DNA from: Qipengyuania aestuarii
GTDB taxonomy: Bacteria > Pseudomonadota > Alphaproteobacteria > Sphingomonadales > Sphingomonadaceae
Direction of reading: 5' to 3'
Assembly: GCF_019711535.1 (NCBI RefSeq)
Contig: NZ_JAIGNP010000002.1
Location: forward strand, 434,001 to 498,000
DNA: 64,000 nucleotides
Part shown: piece after piece, positions 38,394-46,033 of the stretch
How positions within the stretch are numbered: the stretch's first letter is position 1
How the letters are laid out: each line of letters starts with the position of its first letter
Notes under the pieces: generated by a model
Seen by the model: the letters and a program-made list of their open reading frames with translations, nothing else
Databases searched by the model: none
What the model was told of the DNA's origin: nothing
Position numbers and translations under genes: made by a program

Positions 38394-38428
38394 ATTTAGG
38401 GAGATCGCAGACTACCCCTAATTTAGGG
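38394..38428. promoter_or_regulatory. Putative operator: two ATTTAGGG sites, one within a palindrome
   Basis: ATTTAGGG occurs at 38394-38401 and again at 38421-38428; the second is half of the 13-base palindrome CCCTAATTTAGGG (38416-38428). They lie in the divergent region between parA and the DUF418 gene, a likely place for a regulator site. The factor is unknown. Confidence 0.35.
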
Positions 38429-38568
38429 TTAATGCTGTTTGAGTTTCGGCTGGGCGACTTCGCCGGCCCCTGGCTTCTTCGCCTTGAAACTGTGAATTCA
38501 GGCCGGGCAGGGGTGGGAGATTCGGCATTGTCGACTACCACTAGCTGAGGAACGGCAGGGGCTCTTGA

Positions 38569-39849
38569 ATGAACGATGGAAGCGAATCGAAGCTGGCGAC
38601 GCCGGACAATGCCCGGCCGGTCGCCCTTGCCGGCGGACGTATCGCCAGCCTGGACTTCATTCGCGGCATCGCGGTTCTCGGCATTCTCGCGGCCAATATC
38701 TTTGCGATGGGGCAGCCTTTTACCGCTTATATGTATCCGGACGCCTTCACGACCGGCCACTCACAGTCGGAAGACTGGATGTGGGCGGCCCAGCTCGTGC
38801 TGATCGATGGCAAGATGCGGGGCCTCTTCACCCTTCTGTTCGGTGCCGGCGTCTACCTCTTCATGGAAAAGGCGTGGGCCAAGGGGGAGACGCGCTGGCT
38901 TCAGGTCAAACGGCTACTCTGGCTGGGCCTTTTCGGTCTGGTGCACTTCTTCCTGATCTGGCGCGGGGATATTCTGTTCTCTTATGCCGCCGCCGGGCTG
39001 TTGGCCTTGCTCTTCCTCCGGCTCAGCGCTCGCAAACAGATGGTGATCGGCGTTCTGGCATATATCGCGGGCGGGCTTTTCTACGTCATCAGCATGGTTT
39101 TCATGCAAATTACTGCGGATGGCCCCGTGCCCGACAGCCCCGAATTGGCTCAGGTGCAGAAGGATTTTCAATCCGGAGCCGAAACGGATTTGGAAGACGG
39201 ACGGCTCGAGACCACGATTCGGCAGGACGGTTCCTATCCGGAATTCGTAAGCCACACGGTAAAAGAGCATGGTACGGATCCCGTCGCATCCAGCTGGCTG
39301 ATCGTTTTCGAGACCCTTCCGCTCATGCTCATCGGCATGGCGCTCTATCGATACGGCCTTTTCGAGGGGCGGCTGGATCAAAGGAAGCAGCGCCTGTGGG
39401 GCTGGGCGGGGCTGTTGTCCGGCGGCGTGCTCACGGGGTGGATCGCGCTTGCCACTCTGGATGGAGGCTTCACCTATTATTCGACCCTGTCCGCATTCCT
39501 GGGCACTTCGCACTTTCCCCGATTGTTTATGACGCTCGGATACGTCGCTCTGCTCGCGCTACACGTGCCTCGCGCAGGGAGCTGGCTTGGGGATCGTCTA
39601 TCGGCGGCGGGAAGGGTGGCCTTCACCAACTATCTCGGCACATCCATCGTCATGCTGTTGGTTTTCGGAAACTGGGGCCTCGATCTGTTCGGCGTTTTTG
39701 GCCGTAGCGAGCTGTACCTTGTCGTCCTGGCGAGCTGGATCATCATGCTGGCGTGGTCCAAGCCATGGCTCGATCGCTTTCGGTACGGCCCTCTCGAATG
39801 GCTGTGGCGCTGCCTCACTTACGGCCGCAGATTTACCCTCAGACGATAG
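38569..39849 (+). CDS. DUF418 / YeiB-like membrane protein
   Basis: 426 residues with about ten hydrophobic segments. N-terminal RIASLDFIRGIAVLGILAAN and MRGLFTLLFGAGVYLFMEKA are marks of the DUF418-type membrane family, related to acyltransferase-like membrane proteins. The C-terminal part has GRVAFTNYLGTSIVMLLVFG. AGGGG precedes the ATG. Function unknown; the charged central insertion (LAQVQKDFQSGAETDLEDGR) probably lies outside the membrane. Single gene between the ParA operon and bfd. Confidence 0.88.
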   Translation: MNDGSESKLATPDNARPVALAGGRIASLDFIRGIAVLGILAANIFAMGQPFTAYMYPDAFTTGHSQSEDWMWAAQLVLIDGKMRGLFTLLFGAGVYLFMEKAWAKGETRWLQVKRLLWLGLFGLVHFFLIWRGDILFSYAAAGLLALLFLRLSARKQMVIGVLAYIAGGLFYVISMVFMQITADGPVPDSPELAQVQKDFQSGAETDLEDGRLETTIRQDGSYPEFVSHTVKEHGTDPVASSWLIVFETLPLMLIGMALYRYGLFEGRLDQRKQRLWGWAGLLSGGVLTGWIALATLDGGFTYYSTLSAFLGTSHFPRLFMTLGYVALLALHVPRAGSWLGDRLSAAGRVAFTNYLGTSIVMLLVFGNWGLDLFGVFGRSELYLVVLASWIIMLAWSKPWLDRFRYGPLEWLWRCLTYGRRFTLRR

Positions 39850-39857
39850 CCTTGCTA

Positions 39858-39902
39858 TTGAGAATTGATCGCATTACATCTGCGTTTGCGAATCAATCGC
39901 AA
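39858..39902 (+). promoter_or_regulatory. Two Fur-like boxes upstream of bfd
   Basis: A 17-base inverted repeat TTGCGA-N5-TCGCAA spans 39886-39902. A weaker copy, TTGAGA-N5-TCGCAT, spans 39858-39874, exactly 28 bases upstream. Form and place agree with alphaproteobacterial Fur operators ahead of bacterioferritin-associated ferredoxin genes. The regulator is inferred. Confidence 0.5.
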
Positions 39903-39916
39903 GGGAGTCGCAAGCC

Positions 39917-40111
39917 ATGTATGTGTGCATCTGCAATGCCATCAGGGAAAGCGAGTTGCGCCAGGCGGCGCGGCGGTGTCCTGGCGATGCAGAAGCCTGT
40001 TACGCATCACTGGGTAAGCGGCCGGCCTGCGGGTCCTGCCTCGACGAAGCCGATGCAATCCTGTTCGAGGAGCGCGAATTGGTGTTCGAGCCGGACACAG
40101 TCGCCGCCTGA
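39917..40111 (+). CDS. bfd: Bacterioferritin-associated ferredoxin
   Basis: 64-residue [2Fe-2S] protein that delivers electrons to bacterioferritin for iron release. Cluster ligands are the CxC of MYVCICNAIRE and the CxxC of RPACGSCLDEAD, with a further Cys in DAEACYASL. Ribosome site AAGGGAG lies 9 bases before ATG. It lies 125 bp upstream of bfr on the same strand, the usual partner. Two Fur-like boxes precede it, so iron-starvation induction is expected. Confidence 0.92.
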   Translation: MYVCICNAIRESELRQAARRCPGDAEACYASLGKRPACGSCLDEADAILFEERELVFEPDTVAA

Positions 40112-40235
40112 GCTGTTCTCGAATAAATAGCCGCGAATTCCTTTCTTTGCCCATTTGTTGAATGGTCGTGCCCTTGCCGCATAGTACGGTCGCGGACATA
40201 AGGTCGCGAATCGAAACATTGTGGAGGGCTACGCC

Positions 40236-40727
40236 ATGAAGGGCGATCCGAAGGTCATCGAGTTCCTGAACAAGGCGCTCACCAACGAACTGACCGCGAT
40301 CAATCAATATTGGCTCCACTACCGGGTTCTCGAAGATTGGGGCGTAAGCCGGCTGGCCGATTATGAACGGCACGAATCGATCGACGAGATGAAACACGCC
40401 GATGTCCTGGCCGAACGCATCCTCTTTCTCGGCGGACTTCCGAATTTCCAGGCGATCCACAAACTCAAGGTGGGCGAAACGGTAGAGGAAATCCTGCGCG
40501 CCGATCTCGCCATGGAAATGGAAGCGATCCCGCTGCTCAAGGAAGCTGCGGAGCATTGCCAGTCGGTTCGCGATTTCGCTTCCGGCCAGTTATTCGAGGA
40601 TATTCTCGCGAGCGAGGAAGAGCACGTCGACTTCCTCGAGACCCAGTTCGACATGATCGAGCGCATGGGACTGCAGAATTACGTCCAGCTGAATTCCAAG
40701 CCTGCTGGCGAGGGTGAGCAAGGCTAG
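40236..40727 (+). CDS. bfr: Bacterioferritin
   Basis: Heme-containing iron-storage ferritin. 163 residues from ATG at 40236, with GGAGGG upstream; the GTG at 40221 lies over the ribosome site. Di-iron ligands are in NELTAINQYWLHYR and YERHESIDEMKHAD, which also holds the heme-ligand Met; DILASEEEHVDFLETQ gives the later Glu-His pair. Normal family length. Paired with bfd upstream, which fits iron storage and mobilisation. Its stop overlaps by 4 bp the stop of a small convergent gene. Confidence 0.95.
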   Translation: MKGDPKVIEFLNKALTNELTAINQYWLHYRVLEDWGVSRLADYERHESIDEMKHADVLAERILFLGGLPNFQAIHKLKVGETVEEILRADLAMEMEAIPLLKEAAEHCQSVRDFASGQLFEDILASEEEHVDFLETQFDMIERMGLQNYVQLNSKPAGEGEQG

Positions 40728-40936
40728 GGCTTGCTCACTTCCCAGAAGGTCGCGTGATGCCCGCCATGCTTGGTGAGCGTGCCTAGGCACCTTCCGTCAC
40801 ACCACAGTTCGGCGCCGCCCGCTTCGATGTTGATGTCCGTGATCGTCAACGCGGTTTGTACATCCAGCGCCTCCATCACCACCGGCCCCGTCAGGATGCC
40901 GGTGGCCGGGAGGAGGGCAATCTCGATACGCTGCAT
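40724..40936 (-). CDS. Small hypothetical protein
   Basis: 70 residues, probably a real gene: a perfect AAGGAG lies 7-8 bases before the ATG and the frame is clean. The sequence (MQRIEIALLPATGILTGPVV ... GRCLGTLTKHGGHH) has beta-strand character, one Cys and a His pair near the C-terminus. No family recognised. It converges on bfr with a 4-bp stop overlap. Confidence 0.6.
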   Translation of the reverse strand: MQRIEIALLPATGILTGPVVMEALDVQTALTITDINIEAGGAELWCDGRCLGTLTKHGGHHATFWEVSKP

Positions 40937-41043
40937 GGCAGGTCTCCTTTCGCGTGGAGGAAGGAAATGCGTGGGCGCCGATTAACGCGCGACAACCATT
41001 TTGCGGTCGCCTCTGAAATGGGGCTACCGGGCGCGAAGCGGCC

Positions 41044-41565
41044 TTAAATCTGCGACGAATCGTCGTCTGCCAGATCTTCGGGCCCGAACTGGCGTTCCTT
41101 CATTCTTTCGAGATTGCGCCGCGCCGCAGTGCGCGTTTCGAGCAGGAAATACGCCAGACCCGCCATCAGCAGGCCCATGGTGATGACCCAGGTCAGTGCG
41201 ACCAAGGTGCCGAGTGGCGTGTAAACGAAGGCACTGATGAAGAGCAGAAGGATCACGATGCTGATTGTGAAAGCGGCGGCGGTGCTGAGCATCACCGCGC
41301 GCTGGGCAAGGATTCTCCGAGCCTCCAGCGCCGGGATTTCCTTCAGCTGATCGCCTGCCTCGTCGCGTTCATCGGCCGCCAGAATTCGTTCGATCTTGTT
41401 GGCAACCCACAACAGGCGATTGGTCATGACATTCATGACCGCGCCGATCCCGGCGAGGAGGAAGGCGGGGGCAAGGCTGAGCTGGACGACATGCTGCACG
41501 CGAACGGTCGAGCTGGTCCGCTCGATCAGTTCCAAACCGGGCAGCACCGCCAGCAGTTCAATCAC
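41044..41565 (-). CDS. DUF2721 membrane protein
   Basis: 173 residues from GTG at 41565. Three hydrophobic segments: one near VQLSLAPAFLLAGIGAVMNV, then AVMLSTAAAFTISIVILLLF and LVALTWVITMGLLMAGLAYF. A basic, Arg/Glu-rich helix separates the first two (NKIERILAADERDEAGD). Pattern of DUF2721, function unknown. The GTG lies inside the last codons of der, whose end is rich in GGGG, so translation is probably coupled. An upstream open extension to 41610 is only the der shadow. Confidence 0.82.
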   Translation of the reverse strand: MIELLAVLPGLELIERTSSTVRVQHVVQLSLAPAFLLAGIGAVMNVMTNRLLWVANKIERILAADERDEAGDQLKEIPALEARRILAQRAVMLSTAAAFTISIVILLLFISAFVYTPLGTLVALTWVITMGLLMAGLAYFLLETRTAARRNLERMKERQFGPEDLADDDSSQI

Positions 41566-42997
41566 GCCCGCTGCCCCCGCTGAACTTGCCGCCGCCACCG
41601 CGATTGGCATCGTAGGGGTTCTTGGGGCTCTTCAGCACGACCCGGACGGGAACGGCATCGAAGCCCAGCTTGGCGCGAATGCCGTTGACCAGATAGCGCT
41701 CGTAGCTCTTGGGCAGATCGTCGAGCCGGGTCCCGAAGACCACGAAGCGCGGCGGACGGACGCTCGCCTGGGTGATATAGCGCAGCTTGATCCGGCGGCC
41801 GCCCGGCGCCGGGGGCGGATTGGCGGCCAGCGCATCGTCAAACCAGCGGTTGAGGGCGGCGGTCGGCACGCGGCGGCTCCATGCCTCGCGCAATTCGAAC
41901 GCTGCCGACAGCATGGTGTCGAGGCCCTTGCCGGTCTTGGCCGAGACGGCGAACAGCGGAACGCCGCGCACCTGGCTGAGGCCTTCGTTCAGCGCCTCGC
42001 GGATGCCGTTGAAGAGGTAGGAGGCGTTTTCCGCGATGTCCCACTTGTTAATCGCCACCATCAGGGCGCGGCCTTCTTCCAGCACGTGGCTGGCGATCTT
42101 GAGATCCTGATGTTCGAGTCCCTTGGTCGCATCGAGCAGCAGCACCACGACTTCGGCAAAGTCGACCGCGCGCTTGGCGTCGGCGACCGAGAGCTTCTCC
42201 AGCTTCTCCGTCACCTTGGCGCGTTTGCGCATCCCCGCCGTATCGATGAGGCGGATTTCGCGCTGTTCGTTGGCCTTGGGGTCGAACCATTCCCAGTCCA
42301 CGGCAATCGAATCGCGCGTGATCCCCGCTTCGGGACCGGTCAGCAGGCGATCTTCGCCCAGCAGCCGGTTGATCAGCGTGGACTTGCCCGCATTGGGGCG
42401 CCCGACAATCGCCAGCTTGAGCGGACCCGACAGGTCTTCTTCATCGAGTTCCGCTTCGAGCTCGGCAGCAGTCTCTGCGGCTTCCGCCTTGGCGCCGATG
42501 ATGGGCCACAGGCCGGCGAACAGGTCGGCAATGCCTTCGCCATGTTCGGCGGAGATGCCCATCGGTTCGCCGAGGCCAAGGCTGTAGCTTTCGAGTATGC
42601 CCGGTTCGGCGGCCTTGCCTTCCGCCTTGTTGCACACCAGCACCACCGGCACATCCTGTCCGCGCAGCCAGCGGCCGATTTCCTCGTCGAGCGGGGTCAG
42701 ACCGGCCCGCGCATCCACTACGAACAGCGCCGCATCGGCCCCTTCGAGGCTGACTTCGGTCTGCTTGCGCATCCGGCCTGGCAGGCTTTCAGGATCGTCG
42801 TCTTCCCAGCCCGCGGTATCGACGATGGTGAATTCCAGCCCGGCAATTTCGGCATCGCCCATGCGGCGGTCGCGCGTGACGCCTGGCTGGTCGTCCACCA
42901 GCGCGAGCTTCTTGCCCACGAGCCGGTTGAACAGCGTCGATTTGCCGACATTGGGTCGGCCGATGATGATTACGGTGGGTTTTGCTGTCTGTGTCAT
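41558..42997 (-). CDS. der: Ribosome biogenesis GTPase Der (EngA)
   Basis: Tandem GTPase needed for maturation of the 50S subunit. 479 residues from ATG at 42997, with AAGG upstream; the frame stays open further but those codons are unlike the family. First G domain: GRPNVGKST, DTAGWEDD, NKAEGK. Acidic linker of about 30 residues (AELEAELDEEDLSG). Second G domain: GRPNAGKSTL, DTAGMRKRAKV, NKWDIAE. The C-terminal KH-like domain carries RRIKLRYITQASVRPPRFVV. The last 15 residues are Gly-rich. Followed by a coupled DUF2721 gene. Confidence 0.96.
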   Translation of the reverse strand: MTQTAKPTVIIIGRPNVGKSTLFNRLVGKKLALVDDQPGVTRDRRMGDAEIAGLEFTIVDTAGWEDDDPESLPGRMRKQTEVSLEGADAALFVVDARAGLTPLDEEIGRWLRGQDVPVVLVCNKAEGKAAEPGILESYSLGLGEPMGISAEHGEGIADLFAGLWPIIGAKAEAAETAAELEAELDEEDLSGPLKLAIVGRPNAGKSTLINRLLGEDRLLTGPEAGITRDSIAVDWEWFDPKANEQREIRLIDTAGMRKRAKVTEKLEKLSVADAKRAVDFAEVVVLLLDATKGLEHQDLKIASHVLEEGRALMVAINKWDIAENASYLFNGIREALNEGLSQVRGVPLFAVSAKTGKGLDTMLSAAFELREAWSRRVPTAALNRWFDDALAANPPPAPGGRRIKLRYITQASVRPPRFVVFGTRLDDLPKSYERYLVNGIRAKLGFDAVPVRVVLKSPKNPYDANRGGGGKFSGGSGRD

Positions 42998-43095
42998 GAT
43001 CGTGCCTTGCGGGGAGGTGGTCGATAGCCACGGCTTTGGCAAGGCCGCAGGGCGTTTCCTACAGGATGGAGCACATGGAGCACGGTCCTGAAAGG

Positions 43096-43132
43096 AAAAA
43101 TGCCGCCGGGCCAAACGCAGGCCCAGGCGGCG
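43096..43132 (-). terminator. Rho-independent terminator after the DUF3297 gene
   Basis: On the minus strand a GC-rich hairpin (GCCGCC...GGCGGC with an inner GGCC/GGCC helix) is followed by ATTTTTCC. It separates the DUF3297 gene from der. Confidence 0.8.
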
Positions 43133-43210
43133 GAATTGTGCGATTTCAGAGCTGGCGAACCGTCCATGGAAGCGGCTCTGCCATCAATGCCCCAATGTAG
43201 GAAAGGCCTT

Positions 43211-43507
43211 TCAGTCGGCCTTCGCCACGGGCGGGTTTTCGCCCAGATCTTCGTACCAGGCTTCGACCGGGCCGTTGAGCTTGAGCGTCAGCGGCTTGCC
43301 ATTGCGATCGACCGTCTTGCCAGCCTGCACGCGCACCCAACCTTCGGAAATATCGTATTCCTCGATATCGGTGCGGGTCCGGCCCTTGAAACGGATGCCC
43401 ACGCCGCGCTGAAGCACGTCGACGTCGAAATGCTCGCTATCGGGGTGAACCGACAGTTTCATGGGTGGGGTCTTGGGCTTGTCTTCGGTCTGGTTGTCTT
43501 CGCTCAT
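43211..43507 (-). CDS. DUF3297 family protein
   Basis: 98 residues. The core MKLSVHPDSEHFDVDVLQRG, VGIRFKGRTRTDIEEYDISE and GWVRVQAGKTVDRNGKPLTL is the characteristic DUF3297 sequence; the first 15 residues are charged and probably flexible. Function unknown in the family; small, soluble, presumably cytoplasmic. Monocistronic, with its own terminator downstream. Confidence 0.9.
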   Translation of the reverse strand: MSEDNQTEDKPKTPPMKLSVHPDSEHFDVDVLQRGVGIRFKGRTRTDIEEYDISEGWVRVQAGKTVDRNGKPLTLKLNGPVEAWYEDLGENPPVAKAD

Positions 43508-43589
43508 GGAGCGGGCCTGTACTTTGGGTGATCCGGCCCGGCAAGATTAAACGCCCGGGCCGGATGCTGAGCCATCTCGAGATTTCCGA

Positions 43590-43769
43590 TCAGATTTCGT
43601 CGGGGCCGCGATCGGGTTCGTCGGGGCCGCGATCGGGTTCGTCATAATCGGGCTGGACGGGTTCGATGGAGGGCGGTTCTTCCATCGGGGTCTCGTCAGG
43701 CGGGGAACTTGGCGGCATTTCGGGCGGGGCGCCCGGATTGATGGTATCGGGGTCTGGCTGGGTCGCCAT
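43590..43769 (-). CDS. Small acidic Pro-rich protein with heptad repeats
   Basis: 59 residues from ATG at 43769, with GAGGAG 7 bases upstream. Composed mostly of Pro, Asp and Glu; the C-terminus repeats DEPDRGP, encoded by two perfect 21-bp units (43600-43641). No domain; probably disordered. It lies 11 bp after another small acidic protein gene and may share its transcript. Real but uncharacterised, judging by the ribosome site. Confidence 0.55.
   Translation of the reverse strand: MATQPDPDTINPGAPPEMPPSSPPDETPMEEPPSIEPVQPDYDEPDRGPDEPDRGPDEI
43600..43641. repeat. Two tandem 21-bp repeats
   Basis: Identical units at 43600-43620 and 43621-43641, beginning TCGGGGCCGCGATCGG, encode the heptad repeat at the end of the small acidic protein. 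The length keeps the frame, so copy number can vary without harm. Confidence 0.9.
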
Positions 43770-43780
43770 GATCATTCTCC

Positions 43781-44029
43781 TCAGTCGGGCGGAAGCATCG
43801 TGGCGGCATCGAGAGCCTGTTCGCCTTCGCCATCGTCGCCGCCATCCATGGCGGGGCGCATGGCCTCTTCGGTCTCGACATCGATTTCGTCTGGTTTGGT
43901 CTCGTCGGCGAGGACGTCGCCCTCGCGCTCGCCTTCCGCTTCCATCTCGGCAGCGGTCTTGGGTTTCACGTCGGGGTCGATCGTCGGCGGTGTGGCCGGC
44001 GGAACTTTGGGGGTTTCGTAGTCGCTCAT
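43781..44029 (-). CDS. Small acidic hypothetical protein
   Basis: 82 residues from ATG at 44029 (MSDYETPKVPPATPPTIDPD), with AAAGGA upstream; an earlier ATG at 44089 is less likely. Strongly acidic, rich in Glu, Asp and Pro (EMEAEGEREGDVLADETKPD). No domain recognised, likely disordered. Divergent from tRNA-Leu and followed after 11 bp by the second acidic protein gene. Confidence 0.55.
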   Translation of the reverse strand: MSDYETPKVPPATPPTIDPDVKPKTAAEMEAEGEREGDVLADETKPDEIDVETEEAMRPAMDGGDDGEGEQALDAATMLPPD

Positions 44030-44106
44030 GGGTGCGATCCTTTCCCCCATCAAACGGCCATTCGGCCAGGTCTGTTCCACAATCCGCACGGACCCTGTCG
44101 CCGCGC

Positions 44107-44135
44107 TTGCCCTTTTCGCCGCATCCGACTAGAGG
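44107..44135 (+). promoter_or_regulatory. Possible promoter of tRNA-Leu
   Basis: TTGCCC (44107-44112) and TAGAGG (44130-44135) stand 17 bp apart, a typical alphaproteobacterial sigma-70 layout, about 55 bases before the tRNA. Sequence match only. Confidence 0.3.
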
Positions 44136-44191
44136 CACGCCCCTATATACGCGGCGGACCCCGTCTGCGCGCGGATTCGCTTTCACGGTTT

Positions 44192-44276
44192 GCGGGCGTG
44201 GCGGAATTGGTAGACGCGCTGGTTTTAGGTACCAGTATCGAAAGATGTGGGGGTTCGAGTCCCTTCGCCCGCACCA
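44192..44276 (+). tRNA. tRNA-Leu (anticodon TAG)
   Basis: 85 nt with acceptor stem GCGGGCG/CGCCCGC, D arm TGGCGGAATTGGTAGACGC, anticodon stem CTGGT/ACCAG around TTTAGGT (anticodon TAG, reads CUA and related codons), a long variable arm as in class II tRNAs, T arm GGGGGTTCGAGTCCC and an encoded ACCA. It lies 59 bp upstream of tig. Confidence 0.96.
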
Positions 44277-44335
44277 ATTCCGCTCTGTCGTGAACCCTCG
44301 CTCAGACAGACAGTAACTTACGAGTTTCGACACCC

Positions 44336-45907
44336 ATGCAGATCAAAGAAACCGCCAACGAAGGCCTCAAGCGCGCCTACGCGATCACCATTCCTGCCAA
44401 GGACATCGATGCCCGCATCGATTCGGAGATCAAGAAGATCGCCCCGCAGGTGAAAATGCCCGGCTTCCGCCCCGGCAAGGTGCCTGCCAATCTCGTGCGC
44501 AAGATGCATGGCGATCAGCTTCACGCCGATGCCGTCAACTCGATGATCCGCGAATCGGTCGACAAGACCATGCAGGACAACAAGCTGAAGCCGGCGATGC
44601 AGCCCAAGGTCGAAGTCGGCGAAGGCTATGAGCAAGGCAAGGACGCCACGCTCACCATCGAACTCGAAGTGCTGCCCGAAGTGGAAGCTCCGGCAACCGA
44701 CGATCTCAAGATCGAGCGCCTGACCGTTCCCGTCACCGACGAGGAAGTGATGGAAGCGATCGGCAAGTTGGCCGAGAACAACAAGAGCTACAAGGACGCC
44801 GCGAAGACCAAGAAGGCCGCCGATGGCGACCAGCTGATCATCGACTTCGTCGGCCGTGTGGACGGCGAGGAGTTCGAAGGCGGCAAGGCCGACGACGCGG
44901 CCCTGGTGCTGGGTTCGGGCATGTTCATCCCCGGCTTCGAAGACCAGCTCGTGGGCGTGAAGACCGGCGATGAGAAGACCATCGAAGTCACCTTCCCCGA
45001 AGATTACCAGGCGACCCATCTCGCCGGGAAGAAGGCCGAATTCGACGTAACCGTGAAGCAGGTGAAGGTCGAAGGCGAAACCTCGATCGACGACGACTTC
45101 GCCAAGAATTTTGGTCTCGACGGTCTCGACAAGCTCAAGGAACTGCTGCGCGGCCAGCTCGAGCAGGAAACTGCCGGCCTGACCCGCACGCAGATGAAGC
45201 GCTCGCTGCTCGACCAGCTGGCTGCGGGCCACGATTTCGCCGTGCCGCAGGGCATGGTTGATGCGGAATTCGACCAGATCTGGGCCCAGCTCCAGCAGGA
45301 AGCCGCCCGTTCGGAAGATCCCGAAGCGACGCTGAAGGAAATGGAAGACGAGAAGGAAGAATATCGCGACATCGCAGAACGTCGCGTCCGTCTCGGCCTG
45401 CTGCTTTCCGAAATCGGCCAGGCGAACAATGTGCAGGTCACCTCGCAGGAAATGAGCATGCTCATCCAGCAGGCTGCCCAGCAGTATCGCCCGCAGGATC
45501 GTGAACGCTTCATGCAGTACATCCAGCAGGAACCGATGGCGGCTGCCCAGCTGCGCGCTCCGCTTTACGAAGACAAGGTCGTCGACTTCCTGTTCGACAA
45601 GGCCGAAATCACCGACCGCGAAGTGACGCGCGAGGAACTGGAAGCCGCGATCGAAGCGGAAGAAGGCGAAGCCGAAGCGAAGCCCGCCAAGAAGAAGGCG
45701 CCGGCCAAGAAGAAGGCTCCTGCCAAGAAGGAAGCTGCCGACAAGTCGGACGATGCGAAGGCTGAAAAGAAGCCTGCCGCGAAGAAGGCACCGGCCAAGA
45801 AAGCCGCTGCCAAGAAGTCCGACGACAAGGCGGAAGACAAGAAGCCTGCCGCCAAGAAGGCACCGGCCAAGAAAGCTCCTGCCAAGAAGGCAGCCGACAA
45901 GAAGTAA
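44336..45907 (+). CDS. tig: Trigger factor with extended Lys/Ala/Pro-rich tail
   Basis: Ribosome-bound chaperone and peptidyl-prolyl isomerase. 523 residues against about 430-450 usual. The N-terminal ribosome-binding domain has the signature GFRPGKVP; the FKBP-like PPIase domain runs over [20 protein letters not shown] and [13 protein letters not shown]; then the C-terminal chaperone domain. The last 75 or so residues are a repetitive tail built from AKKAPAKK and AEKKPAAKK units, like histone H1 or AlgP tails. The tail could bind RNA, DNA or the ribosome (inference). It ends at a strong terminator. clpP and clpX, often adjacent to tig, are 7 kb away. Confidence 0.95.
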   Translation: MQIKETANEGLKRAYAITIPAKDIDARIDSEIKKIAPQVKMPGFRPGKVPANLVRKMHGDQLHADAVNSMIRESVDKTMQDNKLKPAMQPKVEVGEGYEQGKDATLTIELEVLPEVEAPATDDLKIERLTVPVTDEEVMEAIGKLAENNKSYKDAAKTKKAADGDQLIIDFVGRVDGEEFEGGKADDAALVLGSGMFIPGFEDQLVGVKTGDEKTIEVTFPEDYQATHLAGKKAEFDVTVKQVKVEGETSIDDDFAKNFGLDGLDKLKELLRGQLEQETAGLTRTQMKRSLLDQLAAGHDFAVPQGMVDAEFDQIWAQLQQEAARSEDPEATLKEMEDEKEEYRDIAERRVRLGLLLSEIGQANNVQVTSQEMSMLIQQAAQQYRPQDRERFMQYIQQEPMAAAQLRAPLYEDKVVDFLFDKAEITDREVTREELEAAIEAEEGEAEAKPAKKKAPAKKKAPAKKEAADKSDDAKAEKKPAAKKAPAKKAAAKKSDDKAEDKKPAAKKAPAKKAPAKKAADKK

Positions 45908-45928
45908 GCTTTCGGCACGAAATCAGCG

Positions 45929-45964
45929 AAGGGCGGCGGGAGCGATCCTGCCGCCCTTTTCTTT
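45929..45964 (+). terminator. Rho-independent terminator of tig
   Basis: Hairpin GGGCGGC-GGGA/TCCT-GCCGCCC with loop GCGA, followed by TTTTCTTTT, 22 bases after the tig stop. A strong intrinsic terminator. Confidence 0.92.
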
Positions 45965-46033
45965 TGCCCCGCCTGCGCGGGCCCGGCTCACGCACCGGTT
46001 GCACCAGGCCCGCCAAGGTCGTGAGTGCGACCG

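Noticed and set aside
41396..43027. 543-residue plus-strand frame opposite der
   Set aside because: Shadow of der, which has every GTPase motif on the minus strand.
45680..45907. Repetitive DNA considered as a tandem-repeat array or CRISPR
   Set aside because: It is the coding sequence of the trigger factor tail, with irregular unit length and no spacers.
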